In this document: piece by piece, positions 50,881 through 61,710 of the stretch
Position numbering within the stretch: the first letter of the stretch is position 1
Layout: each line of letters begins with the position of its first letter
Assembly: GCF_028583425.1 (NCBI RefSeq)
Contig: NC_072795.1
Location: forward strand, 5,727,001 to 5,791,000
Length of the DNA stretch: 64,000 bases
Source of the DNA: Eublepharis macularius
Taxonomy: Eukaryota > Chordata > Lepidosauria > Squamata > Eublepharidae
Direction: 5' to 3'
Position numbers and translations under genes: made by a program
The notes under the pieces: model-generated
The model's database searches: none
What the model saw: the letters and a program-made list of their open reading frames with translations, nothing else
Told to the model about the DNA's origin: nothing

Positions 50881-51795
50881 GTTGTTGTGGGTTTTCCGGG
50901 CTGTATTGCCGTGGTCTTGGCATTGTAGTTCCTGACGTTTCGCCAGCAGCTGTGGCTGGCATCTTCAGAGGTGTAGCACCAAAAGACAGAGATCTCTCAG
51001 TGTCACAGTGTGGAAAAGATGTTGGCAGGTCATTTGTATCTACTCAGGAGGGGTGGGGTTGAGCTGAGTCATCCTGTAAGAGTTTCCCAGGGTGTGGAAT
51101 GCTAATGGCGGGAGGCTTCACTGTATGCTGAGGAGGTTCTTTTGCATATGGATTGGGGCTTGATGTGCTAATCTTCTCTGCAGGGCTATTGTCGGGTGTG
51201 GAGTGTTTTGTTAGCCTGGTGTTTTTCAGAACTGGAAACCATGCTCTGTTCATTCTTAAGGTTTCTTCTTTCCTGCTGAAGTTTTGCTTATGCTTGTGAA
51301 TTTCAATGGCTTCCCTGTGCAGTCTGACAAAGTAGTTGGAAGTGTTGTCCAGTATTTTGGTGTCCTGGAATAAGATACTGTGCCCTGTTTGAGTTAGGCT
51401 ATGTTCAGCCGCTGCTGATTTTTCAGGTTGTCCAAGTCTGCAGTGTCTTTCATGTTCTTTTATTCTTGTCTGGATGCTACACCAATCCATATGCAAAAGA
51501 ACCTCCTCAGGATACAGTGAAGCCTCCCGCCATTAGCATTCCACACCCTGGGAAACTCTTACAGGATGACTCAGCTCAACCCCACCCCTCCTGAGTAGAT
51601 ATAAATGACCTGCCAACATCTTTTCCACACTGTGACACTGAGAGATCTCTGTCTTTTGGTGCTACACCTCTGAAGATGCCAGTCACAGCTGCTGGCGAAA
51701 CATCAGGAACTACAATGCCAAGACCACGGCAATACAGCCCGGAAAACCCACAACAACCATCGTTCTCCGGCCGTGAAAGCCTTTGACAATACATC
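50881..51795 (-). mobile_element. Penelope-like element with inverted second tail and 13-bp TSD
   Basis: 915-bp insertion flanked by GAAGTCTGTGTTG (50868-50880, 51796-51808). 50881-51480 is a minus-strand PLE 3' part (endonuclease C-terminal region plus tail). From 51483 an inverted + strand copy of the tail runs to the end, so about 300 bp at each side can pair. Both tails carry the hammerhead-like core: minus 50934-50968 and + 51670-51703, the latter with ACAT in place of ACGT. Confidence 0.88.
51044..51496 (-). pseudogene. PLE GIY-YIG endonuclease C-terminal region
   Basis: Minus-strand frame SIQTRIKEHERHCRLGQPEK, AAAEHSLTQTGHSILFQDT, NYFVRLHREAIEIHKHKQNF and RMNRAWFPVLKNTRL, nearly identical to the + strand copy at 42395-42853. 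The N-terminal GIY and YIG part is absent here, cut at the junction with the inverted tail. Confidence 0.85.
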
Positions 51796-52165
51796 GAAGT
51801 CTGTGTTGTTATTATTCCCACAATACAGCTGGGAAGCTGGGTTGAGAGGAGAGGCTTATCAAGCCCACCTGCTGAGCTCACGACAGTAGCAGGAGTCGAA
51901 CCAGCAGAGTGCTGTTTCACATCCCAACCACTATGCTAAAGCAGCTCTCTGTAATAATAGCTGCGCTTATACAACACTCTCCTAGACAGATTAGTGCCCC
52001 TCTCCAAGCGGTGAACAAAGTCAGCGTTATCCCCACAGTCCAGCTAGTTGGGGCTGAGAGGAGTGGTTGACCCAAGGCCACCTGCTGAGCTCATGGCAGG
52101 AATGGTGCTCGAACCAGCAGATTGCTGGTTTGCAACCCAACCACTTAACCACTATGTTACAGCAA
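51796..52165 (-). mobile_element. Family-2 SINEs (rest of split copy and another)
   Basis: GAGTCGAACCAGCAGAGTGC and GTGCTCGAACCAGCAGATTG mark two copies. Confidence 0.8.
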
Positions 52166-52199
52166 CATATTTTCAGGTAGATCATTTTGCAAAGCCCTT

Positions 52200-52400
52200 T
52201 ATCAGTAAACATGTGAAGCTGCTTTATACTGAACCATACCCTTGGACCATCAAGGTCAAGATCGTCTACCGAAACTGGCAGCAGCTCTCTAGGGTCTCAG
52301 GTGAGGGTCTTTTGTGTCATCTCCTCCTGATTCTTTTAACTGGAGATGCTGCGGATCACATGCGCGTGACAGAGCAGGTTGTAGCCTATGAATTCTCTCA
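52200..52400 (-). mobile_element. Family-4 SINE remnant
   Basis: TGAAGCTGCTTTATACTGAA, TCAAGGTCAAGATCGTCTAC. Confidence 0.65.
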
Positions 52401-52529
52401 AGTCTTTAAGGTGGATCAGTTTCAGAATTGGGGGTGGTGTGTTTCAGAACAGAATAAAACAGCACTGCAACCCATTTTTATATTGTTATAAAGAAACCAG
52501 AAACCTGGATTTCAGCGAGATCCACAAAC

Positions 52530-53075
52530 CACTCGTATGCAAGGGGCAGCTGAGATGATTAAAGAGTCGTGGAGCAGTGTCCCTGTGAGGAAAGGCTAAA
52601 GAATACGAGCCTTTTTAGTGTAGAGTAAAGACAAATACATGGTGAGGAGGGACGTCATAAAGATCTATTGAATTATGTTTGGTGTGGAGAAAGCGGAGAA
52701 AGATCATTTTTTCCCCCTCTCTCCCACAATACTGTAACTCGGGGTCATGCAGTGAAGTTGATGGGCAGTAAGATTAAGAATGGACAAAGGGAAGAACTAA
52801 ATTGCTTGGTGAGTAATTACATTGTAGAATAATTAAATTGTGGAATTCATTGCCACAAGACACAGTGACGGCCACGAGCATAAATGCTTTTAAGAGGAGA
52901 TTAATCAGATTCATGGAGGAGAGGCCCATTAATGGTTACTAGCCATGTAGACTAAACGGAGTCTCCATATTTAGAGGCAATAAACCTCTGGATACTAGTG
53001 CCCTCCCCAGTAACTGGCTGGCCCCTGTATGGGACAGGATGCTGGACTAGATGGGCCACTAGTTTGATCGAGCAG
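52530..53075 (+). mobile_element. CR1 LINE 3' end (old, decayed)
   Basis: TGTGGAATTCATTGCCACAA, AAGAGGAGATTAATCAGATT, AGGATGCTGGACTAGATGGG. Confidence 0.8.
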
Positions 53076-53354
53076 GGTTCCTCTCCTGCTCTTAAGGAAG
53101 CCCAACTGTTGCTTGTTGGGATGTGGATGCGGGATTCACGGCTTGGTCAGTATTTTGTGCCAGTATGGGGTGGAAGAGAACAATGAGGAAGAGGGGGATG
53201 AATGGGCAGGTAGAGTGGGGAGGAGGGGGAGGAAGTGGCTGGAAGGGCAGACTGAAGAAGGGGTAGCGGTAGGGCAAGGGAGAGGTGGTCGCCAGTGTTG
53301 GGAAGTCAGAGGCGAGAGAGTTTCCCTATGAGTTTCTCACGGGCCACCACTCCT
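53076..53354. other. Purine-rich intron stretch
   Basis: GGA/GAA-rich tract 53160-53290; no gene. Confidence 0.5.
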
Positions 53355-53535
53355 TCCTTCCTTCCTTCCTTTATTTATTTATTTCAAATTTCTACTCCGC
53401 CCTCCCTGCGAGCGTGCTCAGGATGGATAACAACATATTAAAATACAAAATACAATAAAAACAACATATTAAAATATAATAAAAATCCATACACATTTAA
53501 AACAGGATGGTGGACAGCCTTCACAGGGAGGGTTA
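53355..53535 (-). mobile_element. L2-like LINE tail
   Basis: CCTTCCTTCCTTTATTTATT, CCGCCCTCCCTGCGAGCGTG, TGGTGGACAGCCTTCACAGG. Confidence 0.75.
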
Positions 53536-53849
53536 AGATTTTATATGCTCCCCCTTTTTTTCTTTCATCGTATCTAATTCCCATCGGATCTAATTCTCAA
53601 CCTGACCCAGTCTGCGGATACTTCAATCCAGATATTGGAGTCATGAAGAGAAAAGACAGATCTTTCTACAAACCTGTTAATTGCCCCAAGTTTTCAGAAC
53701 AATGTGAAATCTTAGAAAAAATCTATACTCCTCAAAATAAGCAGTCCTTGTATCTTTAATAAATGGATGCCTTCTGACAACCACTTTTACAACTCGACCA
53801 GCCTTTCCCCAGGGATAGACTGCCGAGGGTAGGAACGGAGGGAAAGCTG
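53536..53849. other. ARMC9 intron, no feature
   Basis: Nothing supported. Confidence 0.35.
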
Positions 53850-54065
53850 AGCACCAATGTGGTGTAGTGGTTAGAGTGTCAGATTAAGCTCTGGGAGAGT
53901 CAGGTTCAAATCCACGCGCTATCATGGAAACTTGCTGGATGACCTGGGGTCAGCCAGATACTCTCATCCTAATCTACCTTCCAAGGTTGTTGTAAAGATA
54001 AAATGGAGGCAAGGAGAATGACATAAGCTGCTTTGAGTCCTCATTGGGGAGAAAGTAAATAAAGT
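53850..54065 (+). mobile_element. Sauria-type tRNA SINE
   Basis: TGTGGTGTAGTGGTTAGAGT, GTCAGGTTCAAATCCACGC, TAAGCTGCTTTGAGTCCTCA and an AAATAAAG end. Confidence 0.88.
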
Positions 54066-54276
54066 TGAAGACTGGGGGGGGGCAAATAAAAGGTTGGTTG
54101 GTTGGTGAGAGGCAGGGATGGAAGCAGGGAAAGGGGAGAGGATATATGGAATGCCAGGATAAGGGGAAGGGACACATCGTGCGGGAAAAGGATACGGGAG
54201 AAAATGCAGTGACTCTACAAGTCCTTGTCAGTTTATCAGTTGCACATTGCTTTGTTCCCCAGCAGAGCTTTGAAAC

Positions 54277-54648
54277 AGAGCCAAGCTACAAGAGACGAAT
54301 TACACGAGAACATGCACGTGAAGGGAGTCGCAATGATAGCCGGGAAGCAGAGTTTTAAAAGAGATCGGAAGGCTTTGTCAAGTTCCCCTCTCTACAGAGC
54401 CAGGGAGATCCCTGCTCGGAGGGGTTGTTAATGTCCTCTTTGCCTCCTAAAAGGGGAGCTTAAACTGACAGAGCCTTCAGGAGGCAAAGAGGAAATTAAC
54501 AAACCCTCTGAGCAGGGATCTCCCTGGCTCTGTGGAGAGGGGAAATTGACAAAGCCTTCTGATCCCTTTAAAAATAGCTTCCCGGCTATCATTGCAACTC
54601 CCTTCATGTGCATGTCCTCGTGTAATTCATCTCTTGTAACTTGGCTCT
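54277..54648. repeat. Foldback element (P1 family)
   Basis: AGAGCCAAGCTACAAGAGAC start, CTCTTGTAACTTGGCTCT end; inner AGTTTTAAAAGAGATCGGAA and CTTCTGATCCCTTTAAAAAT. The most symmetric P1 copy. Confidence 0.88.
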
Positions 54649-55424
54649 GAGTGTACAAGCAGCAAGGGAAAAAAGGTCCCCCCTTCCTTCTGTTCTCCTG
54701 CCTTTGTGTTGTATTGGAAAACAAGGGTTTGGGAACAAACGTTGCTGAGATGACATCTACTTCTGTCCCAAGATGCACTGGTATTTTTTTTAAAATCTGT
54801 TTGTAGTTTTTTTAAACTGGATATTACCAGATGGTGGCGCTGTTTAGTTGAATGTTAGGATTTTTATCACTGCTTTTAGAGGTGTTTTGGAAAAGAATTT
54901 GCATCAAGCTATTCTTTTTTTAAAAAAAAAATCTTGTTTCATGGAATGGTGGAATTCTAGTGCCAGCTAAAACCACAAAGCCTAGTTCGTTCCTCCTCAT
55001 CCCATGGCAAAGATGTACCCCGCCCCCAGCCCCGTAGCTCACAACACAGAATCTGGATCATGGAGCATGACCAGCAGTGCGCACAAGCTAACAAAACGAA
55101 TCCCACCAGGTAATTCGAAACAGCCCAAGCTAACCTCTGAGTTACGCTGTCAATCTACATTTTTTAAATAAACAATTGACATGATGTATGCTGCCCTGCG
55201 CCAAAAATGCCCTTCTCCTCTTCACATTGGCCAGATATGGATGTCTGTATGCAAGAAAATACATGGACACAAACAAGATATAAAAAGACAGAAAAGTTTC
55301 TCTCATTTTTTTCCGGATATTTTGTGTCATGTCTAAGAGTCCTGCTCGGGTTGGCTTATAATTAAAACAAAAATAAGCTTGTTATTTTATATATATTGTC
55401 TAAAAACAAGCCATTGTTCTATTT
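54649..55424. other. ARMC9 intron, no feature
   Basis: T- and A-runs near 54915; nothing else supported. Confidence 0.35.
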
Positions 55425-55620
55425 CTTTTATTTACATTACTTATTGTCCACCTTTGTCACTGAGGCTCAAGGTGGGCCACACATTAAAAACGAGCAGTTT
55501 GGGAGGGGAAAAGCCATTGGTCATAAACAGCATAAAAACTATCCATACAACAGCAGCAGGCCATTAAAAGCAGGTAAGATTGAATCCCTGATTAGAAACC
55601 TGGGTTAAAAAAATCCTTCA
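55425..55620 (-). mobile_element. LINE tail
   Basis: TTTATTTACATTACTTATTG, CACTGAGGCTCAAGGTGGGC. Confidence 0.55.
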
Positions 55621-55668
55621 CCCTCCCTCAGTTACGGATTTAAAGGTTGGTATAAGTATAGTTTTAGA

Positions 55669-55804
55669 CAGGGCTTTTTTCTGGGGAAAGAGGTGGTGGA
55701 ACTCAGTGGGTTGCCCTTGGAGAAAATGGTCACATGGTTGGTCACATGACCATCAAGAGGTTCCGGAACTCAGTTCCACCACGTTCCGGATGAAAAAAGC
55801 TCTG
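55669..55804. mobile_element. hAT-type MITE (CAGGGCTTTTTTTC family) with TSD
   Basis: 136 bp, exact 8-bp TSD GTTTTAGA at 55661-55668 and 55805-55812. Shorter deletion derivative of the 16905 and 23897 copies. Confidence 0.92.
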
Positions 55805-55819
55805 GTTTTAGACCATACA

Positions 55820-56538
55820 ACTGCTAAACTGGAATTCACATGCAGACTTCACACTGTCATACTCATGCTTGGTAAAGATAAGAAGCGCTTGCTAGAGAAA
55901 GGTAGTTGCCTCTCCGTTCATCTTCCTCAACCAGTTAGTTCATCGGCAGTTGTGAGTAGCCCATACCCGCTCCGAGGGGATAATTCGTTCTTTTGTCTGC
56001 AGCGGTTTTAAAATCTGTGTTCTGTGTAGTAATGTCACACTCTTGTCTCTTAATGACTTGATCTTCTGGCTTAAAATTGTAGCAACTTCTCTCCTCTTCT
56101 GTATCTGTGCCTGTTGGCTGAAGGTAACTTTTCATGCATCTAACAAAGTGGACTCTGACTTAGAAAAGCTATTGCATGATAAATGTGTTTATCTTTAAGG
56201 TGCCCCAAGATTGTTACTTTGGCTGCAGCTTTTATAGATAAAATCAGGGAGAAAATCCCCAAATATATTCACTTCTGGAATGAGCATAAAGCAAAAGCTG
56301 TCTTTGGAGGGGAGCCTCTGAAGATTAAAAATGTGTTGGAATCGAAAGCATTTATCTTCCTTGAGCTCATCCATCCAAGTCGCAGGCAGTCTTATGCCCG
56401 GCAGCTGTTCCTCAACTGCGATTCTCACCAGGGCTGTTCTCAGCACTTCCTGGGAAGGTATTCCTTGTGCAAAGAAGTGGTTGAGATCAAAGAGAATATT
56501 TTGTATTCCCACTGACTTGGTTTGTTTCCCTCTTGTAG
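55820..56538. other. ARMC9 intron before exon 9, no feature
   Basis: An open + strand stretch at 56183-56515 was checked and has no family resemblance. Confidence 0.4.
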
Positions 56539-56637
56539 ATCACCCCAGAACAACTGCAGAGTGTCTGCGTCCGTTTGTTTAGTAACCAGATGAGGCACAG
56601 CCTGGTGCAAAGCATAGACTTCACAAGGCCTGGAACT
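56539..56637 (+). CDS. ARMC9: ARMC9 exon 9
   Basis: 99 bp, 33 codons, phase 0. The acceptor CCTCTTGTAG ends at 56538 and a strong donor GTAAGT starts at 56638. Encodes [18 protein letters not shown] then [15 protein letters not shown], matching ARMC9 just before its armadillo region. No later ARMC9 exon was recognised between here and the right edge, so the following intron exceeds 7 kb. Confidence 0.95.
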
Positions 56638-56659
56638 GTAAGTATAATCCATTCGGGTT

Positions 56660-56965
56660 AGGTTGCCATCTTCAGCTTGGGAAATTCCTGAAGATTTTGG
56701 GGGGCTGTACCTGGACATGGTAGAATGTGAGGAGGAGAGGGAGCTCAGTGAGAATATGATGTTACTCTAGGATTTCCATTTCTTCTCCAAAGTTGTTGTC
56801 TGGAGATCAGTTGTAATTCTAGTGTGACAAATTATCTAACCACTCAGTGAGAATATGATGTTACTCTAGGATTTCCATTTCTCCTAGACTCTATGGTATA
56901 TCATAGAGTCCGCCCTACAGAGCTGTTGTCTGGAGATCAGTTGTAATTCTAGTGTGACAAATTGT
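56660..56965. repeat. hAT-type MITE remnant with internal tandem duplication
   Basis: GGTTGCCATCTTCAGCTTGG start of the TAGGGTTGCC family; AGTGAGAATATGATGTTACT and GTAATTCTAGTGTGACAAAT each occur twice about 105-125 bp apart. Confidence 0.7.
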
Positions 56966-57873
56966 CTAATTCGTATCCAATTTGGGAACTGTGCCATTCA
57001 ACTTTGCGAGAATTTTCCTTATTAGCTGAACCGTAGCAGAAACTATATTGCATCTATGTGAGATAAGACACAGCACAATGGAATATGGTGGGTTTAGGCA
57101 TTTGATCTGGTACCAGCAGAACAGGCAGAGAGTTTCTGTGAGTTAGTGACTTTATTTGAAATAAGACGTAACTGTTTTTATTTGGCAAGAACATGAAAGG
57201 AAAATACAAATACTAATTGATTGAAAAATTATAGAAACAGCACACGCTATAAAAATCATATCCCCTGACATTTCTGAAACTTAGCAAACTACATGAAGTT
57301 TAGGGTAAATGAGGTTTTAGCTGACTGGCAGAAAGCTCGGCGAAGTTTTGAAGAGAGAGAGACACACACAGACACACACACACCATCAAAAACTTCTCTG
57401 GCTGTGAGTCACCAGCAAAAACCTAATTTAGCCCTTTATCTGACAGAAACAGATAAATCTTCCTAAGTTTAACATGATATTGTCCTTTGAATAAAATGAT
57501 TAGTCCCTAAGGTGATTATTAAACAAGCAAACAGGTGTATTGGAGTACATCTGGATAAAACCCATTGATTTCTCAAAGCAAAGTTATAAGTCTAAAATTT
57601 GGCACTTGTTCACGATTAAGAGAGCAATATATTTACTGTTTCTTCCGCTACACTAAAGAACTTTCAGAATTAAAGGCAGTCCTCAACTTTTTTCTTCACC
57701 AGCTGCTGAACTTCTACAAAGGTGATGGAAATTACATAAAAACTCATACGATTAGCAAGAGTATCTGTGATTTAAAATTATGTGCTTGTAACACTTGGAG
57801 AGCTCCAGGCCCCACGTGGGAATTGGTAACTCTAATTGAGATATATATGCATTAAAAGAGAGTACCTTTGTAC
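56966..57873. other. ARMC9 intron 9, no feature
   Basis: (CA)n near 57362-57385; otherwise nothing supported. Confidence 0.35.
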
Positions 57874-58469
57874 GCAAAATAGCAAAGAGCCCAGTAGCGC
57901 CTTTAAGACTAACCCACTTTATTGTAGCATAAGCTTTCGAGAGCCACAGCTCTCTTCATCAGATGCATCGTAACCAACATTATTGTAGCATAAGCTTTCG
58001 AGAGCCACAGCTCTCTTCATCAGATGCATCGTAACTTTATTGTAGCATAAGCTTTTGAGAGCCACAGCTCTCTTCATCAGATGCATTGTAACCAACTTTA
58101 TTTTGCATAAGCTTTTGAGAACCACAGCTCTCTTCGTCAGATGCATCGTAACCAACTTTATTGTAGCATAAGCTTTCGAGAACCACAGCTCTCTTCGTCA
58201 GATGCATATCCCTCTACGAGGGGTATGGAGAGTGCACTCCTGTGGTTGCCCCAAAAGGGGCACAGTATTTTATCTGTTTTTATAATTGATTAAGTTATAA
58301 TTCAGTTGTATTTTAATCAATGTTGTACCTCACCCTGAGCCCGCTTGCGGGGAGGGTGGGCTAAAAATAAAATAAAATAAAATAAAAAAATAAATTTGGT
58401 TAGTCGTAAAGGTGCTACTGGACTCTTTGCTATTTGGCTACGGCAGACTAACACGGCTAACTCCTCTGG
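57874..58469. mobile_element. Penelope-type element: five tandem tail units, inverted ends, 10-bp TSD
   Basis: Flanked by ACCTTTGTAC (57864-57873, 58470-58479). A minus-strand family B tail leads into five tandem ~60-bp units (57934-58202), each with CTTTCGAGAG or CTTTTGAGA and CTCTTCATCAG or CTCTTCGTCAG. A LINE-like 3' end (58210-58400, GAGCCCGCTTGCGGGGAG and AAATA repeats) follows, then an inverted + strand tail ending CTAACACGGCTAACTCCTCT. Confidence 0.8.
57934..58202 (-). repeat. Tandem array of hammerhead-like units (about 5 copies)
   Basis: On the minus strand each unit reads CTGATGA or CTGACGA, A, GAGAGC or GAGAGCT hairpin closing with CTCTC or TTCTC, then GAAA or a variant CAAAA, then GCTTATGC. 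Unit ends (the TCAG) fall at 57962, 58023, 58080, 58140 and 58201: spacing 61, 57, 60, 61. Confidence 0.8.
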
Positions 58470-58484
58470 ACCTTTGTACTCAGA

Positions 58485-58942
58485 TTGCTTTGCAACCAGT
58501 GAGCCTTATCAATGTATTACCTGGAGGTACATAAACCTGTAATGGGATTGAAATGTGCCAGTGGCCTTGAGTGAGGTATTTGAAGCAAGGCCTTGTGGCA
58601 TATTGGACTGATAAAGCTGCAATGGGTATTGTGGGGGGATCATGCCCACTGGTTGGATTTCTGTTTGAATGATCTGTCCCATAAAGCCTTGAATAGCTAG
58701 GTGCCAGCATACCTGAAGAACCGCCTTCTCCCATATGAACCTACCTGACTGTTCTGGTCATCTTTGGAGGCTCTGCTTTGGGTGCCTCTGCCATCTGAGC
58801 CTAGATGGGTGGCAGCCTGAGAATGGGCCATCTTGGTTGTGGTGCCGAAACTTTGGAAGTTCCTCCCCAGGAATATTTGTCTGTCTCCTTCCACCTTGTC
58901 TTCTGCTGGCGGATGAAGACGTCATTGTTTTGCTTGGCGTTC
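58485..58942 (+). mobile_element. L2-like LINE 3' part, split by LTR
   Basis: CTTCTCCCATATGAACCTAC, GTTGTGGTGCCGAAACTTTG and TCTGCTGGCGGATGAAGACG parallel the copy at 28670-28870; the tail resumes at 59476-59695 (GTTTGCTGCCTTGGGGATAC, AAATAAGTAAATAAATAAA). Confidence 0.75.
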
Positions 58943-59475
58943 TGTCAGTTCCTGCCAGGTAAATCCCTCAGTCCCTCTCCAGTGAACACACATTGGTTCC
59001 AATAGAAAAGGCTTTATTCAGGATTTTACAGTTCAGGTCTGTACTCCATCACGGAGCATTGGTAGAAGTGAGTAATCAAAACAGAGAGAGTCTATGATAT
59101 ACTTGAAAACTCCCGCACTCCAGCAACGGTTAGCGTTTTTGGCGCGCAAGATTACACGGGTTCTGTGGGAACCCTGTATAGTTATGGCTACATGATTAGT
59201 ACACAAATACAAATTCCCAGAGTCCGGACAAAACAGCTAGAGCTGGCAGTTGGAAGCGCCAAGGTCGTTTCTAGCTAGAAGATGCTTATTAGAGAGATAA
59301 GGGGAGAGGCCCTTCTCTGGGCCTGGAAAGCAATAATTATAATATTGGGAGAACATGGTTGACATGGCAAAAGGAGAGATTACAACAGGTCAGCATTAAG
59401 GCCTTATAATTTCAGTATACTGTGGCATCAGTGATACAACAAATAAACATGGCATGGTTATACACAGACATGACA
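58943..59475 (-). mobile_element. Solo LTR
   Basis: 533 bp beginning TGTCAG and ending ATGACA on +, flanked by CGTTC (58938-58942) and CGTTT (59476-59480), a 5-bp TSD with one mismatch. A CCTGAATAAAGCC polyadenylation signal on minus sets the orientation. It interrupts an L2-like LINE. Endogenous-retrovirus or Gypsy origin cannot be told without internal sequence. Confidence 0.75.
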
Positions 59476-59699
59476 CGTTTCCTCTCTAACTCTTATTAGC
59501 CTGCCTCCCCGTTTGTGTGTTTTTCTGTGTTTGTATTGTGTTTTATTTCAAAGTTTTAAACATTTTACGTATATGTTTGTAAATGCTTTTTAATGTCTGA
59601 AATGTTTTAATGTGTTGTTCTAGCGTTTGCTGCCTTGGGGATACAGAATTGGGTGGAAAGGTGGCGTAGAAAATTTAAATAAGTAAATAAATAAATAGA

Positions 59700-60415
59700 T
59701 AAAAACAAGTCTTTATGGAACAACCGGGGGAGGTTCTTCAGAGGTTTGGTGCGCAGTAGCCCCAGCTGTGTTACTGTCTTCTCGTTTTCAGCGGAGCCAG
59801 GTGAGATAGTCGGTGCCCTGGACTAGTCTGTGTATGCTGTGAGGACCTGGATGAGGCTTTTTAACTGAAGCTCAGTCCTGGCAATGAGGTGCTCTTAGTT
59901 GCCACAGTGGCCAATTATATGGAGGTTTCGGCCCGTCTTGGATAGCATGGCCCTCCCACTCAAAGGGTCTGGGGATACCGTTAGAGGTTCATGTCTTCAG
60001 ATGGAGGCCCAATGCCTTTAGGCAGCTCCGGTTGATATGCTGGCTGTGTCTGTTGCTTCAGAGGCATAACAAGTATTCATGCTGTGCTCAATCCAGGTTA
60101 GATTACCACAGGGTACTCTCTGTGGGGCTGCCGCTGAAGATTGTTCTTAAGATGCAGGTCCCTGAACGGAGCTTGTCAATTTTAAAAGACCCACACTGGC
60201 TACCCCTCTGCTTCCGGATGGCGTTCAAAGTGCTGTCTATTACCTGTAGAGCCCTAAATGGTGTGAACCCGAGTGCTTGAAGGGCCATCTGCTCCCCTTG
60301 CACCAGCAACGGGGCCTTTTCAGTTGCGGCACCGCAGCTGTGAAACTTCCTCTCCTTAGACGCCTCCTCAGAACTCTGCCTGGCATGTTTGACTAGGGAG
60401 ATGAATTTCAGTCTC
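59700..60415 (+). mobile_element. L2-like LINE ORF2 C-terminal fragment
   Basis: The frame with LDYHRVLSVGLP and DPHWLPLCFRMAFKVLSITC then RALNGV, and further on GAFSVAAPQL-like text, matches L2 ORF2. Confidence 0.75.
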
Positions 60416-60594
60416 CAAATACAAAGCGGATATTGACTAGCACAGCAGGAACCAAAACACAATTTGAGTTCATGTTAGGTATTTCTCTCTCTCCCTCTCC
60501 CTCCTGCTCTTTTGGTCTCTTGAGAACTACAAGAATACAATAAATATAACCATCATTATATAAATCTATGCTGGAACCACATGTTAAACTACAG

Positions 60595-60740
60595 TGTGCA
60601 ATTCTGGCTACTCCATCTCAAAATCGGAATTCTAGCGCTCCAAAAAGTACAGAAATGTGATTTGCAGTGGGATATTGCGCACAGCTAGGCAGAATTAAGA
60701 CCTGCAGTTCATTTGGGACTTCTCGGTAAGTGTGCGGAAG
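60595..60740 (+). mobile_element. CR1 fragment
   Basis: LEPHVKLQCAILATPSQN-like text corresponds to the CR1 motif VRPHLEYCVQFW. Short and decayed. Confidence 0.5.
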
Positions 60741-60984
60741 TTAAAGGGCTATTAGACATGGCACAAGAACTGTATGAAATCTCCACGCTCAGAGGCAGTC
60801 TGCTGCTGAGTCCCAGAGGCGATGGACCATACTAGAGCAGGGTGGCTATCATCTCATGCCCAGCTTACGAGTTTTTAGAGAGAACATAAGAACATAATCT
60901 TTGACATTCCTTGCTTCAAAAGGAAACAAAGTGATTTCCCTGATGATTTTGGTCTGGTTTGAGAATTCAGGTTCATATTTATTT

Positions 60985-61470
60985 TTATTTTATTTATGTC
61001 ATTTACAGTCCGCCTTTCTCACTGAGGCTCAAGGCGGATTACACAGTGCGAGATTAATACAGTTAATATCAAGGTCATTTCCATAAACAATGCTATAGGG
61101 TAAATAAATGAAAGTTTACAAAGACATAGCATTAGCAGGAATCCAATACAGAGTTGAAGAAATGCTGAAACAGAACAGAAGTAATTCTAGGACTGACATT
61201 ACACAACATAACTAACCAGTGGGATCATACTTGAAGCACAGGTAGCACATAGGAGCACATACAGGTAGTATATAGGCAACATTGTGGTGAAGCTTTGCTA
61301 ACTCATTAACAAGGCATCTGAGACCCCCTCCCTACAATAGAGCCCTTCTATCGGAGTAAAAAGCCTTTTTGAATAATTCAGTTTTGCGTGGTTTGCGAAA
61401 AGCTAGGAGAGTAGAGGCTCTCCTGACCTCCTCATTCCACAGGGTAGGCCATTCCACAGGGTAGGAGTAT
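60985..61470 (-). mobile_element. L2-like LINE 3' end
   Basis: TTTACAGTCCGCCTTTCTCA, CTGAGGCTCAAGGCGGATTA, CAATACAGAGTTGAAGAAAT; reverse of 62635-63225. Confidence 0.82.
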
Positions 61471-61710
61471 TTCTCTCCCTTGCTGTATCCTTTAATATGT
61501 TGATTTTGAGATTACAGGTGCAGGCGGCGAAACTCAGCTTGACTCATTCTGTGTTTCAGTCTTGTAGTTTTTTCTTTAAAAAAATATACAATGCATGCTT
61601 GAATTGTTTCTTTTGCTTTGCATTTGGTTTACATCAGATGCTTGAGAAAATTCCAGTGGCGTGGGGTTTTGGTGCACAGTTTGCTCAAGGGTCTGCTGGT
61701 GAAAAACCGA

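Noticed and set aside
56183..56515. Open frames on both strands before ARMC9 exon 9
   Set aside because: No similarity to ARMC9 or other known proteins; frames on both strands overlap, typical of chance.
57919..58155. Repetitive frame with KRAVALKSLC units
   Set aside because: Translation of the tandem 60-bp hammerhead-like array, not a repeat protein.
57874..58469. CRISPR-like array of regular ~60-bp repeats
   Set aside because: Vertebrate DNA, no unique spacers between repeats, repeats contiguous and derived from a PLE tail.
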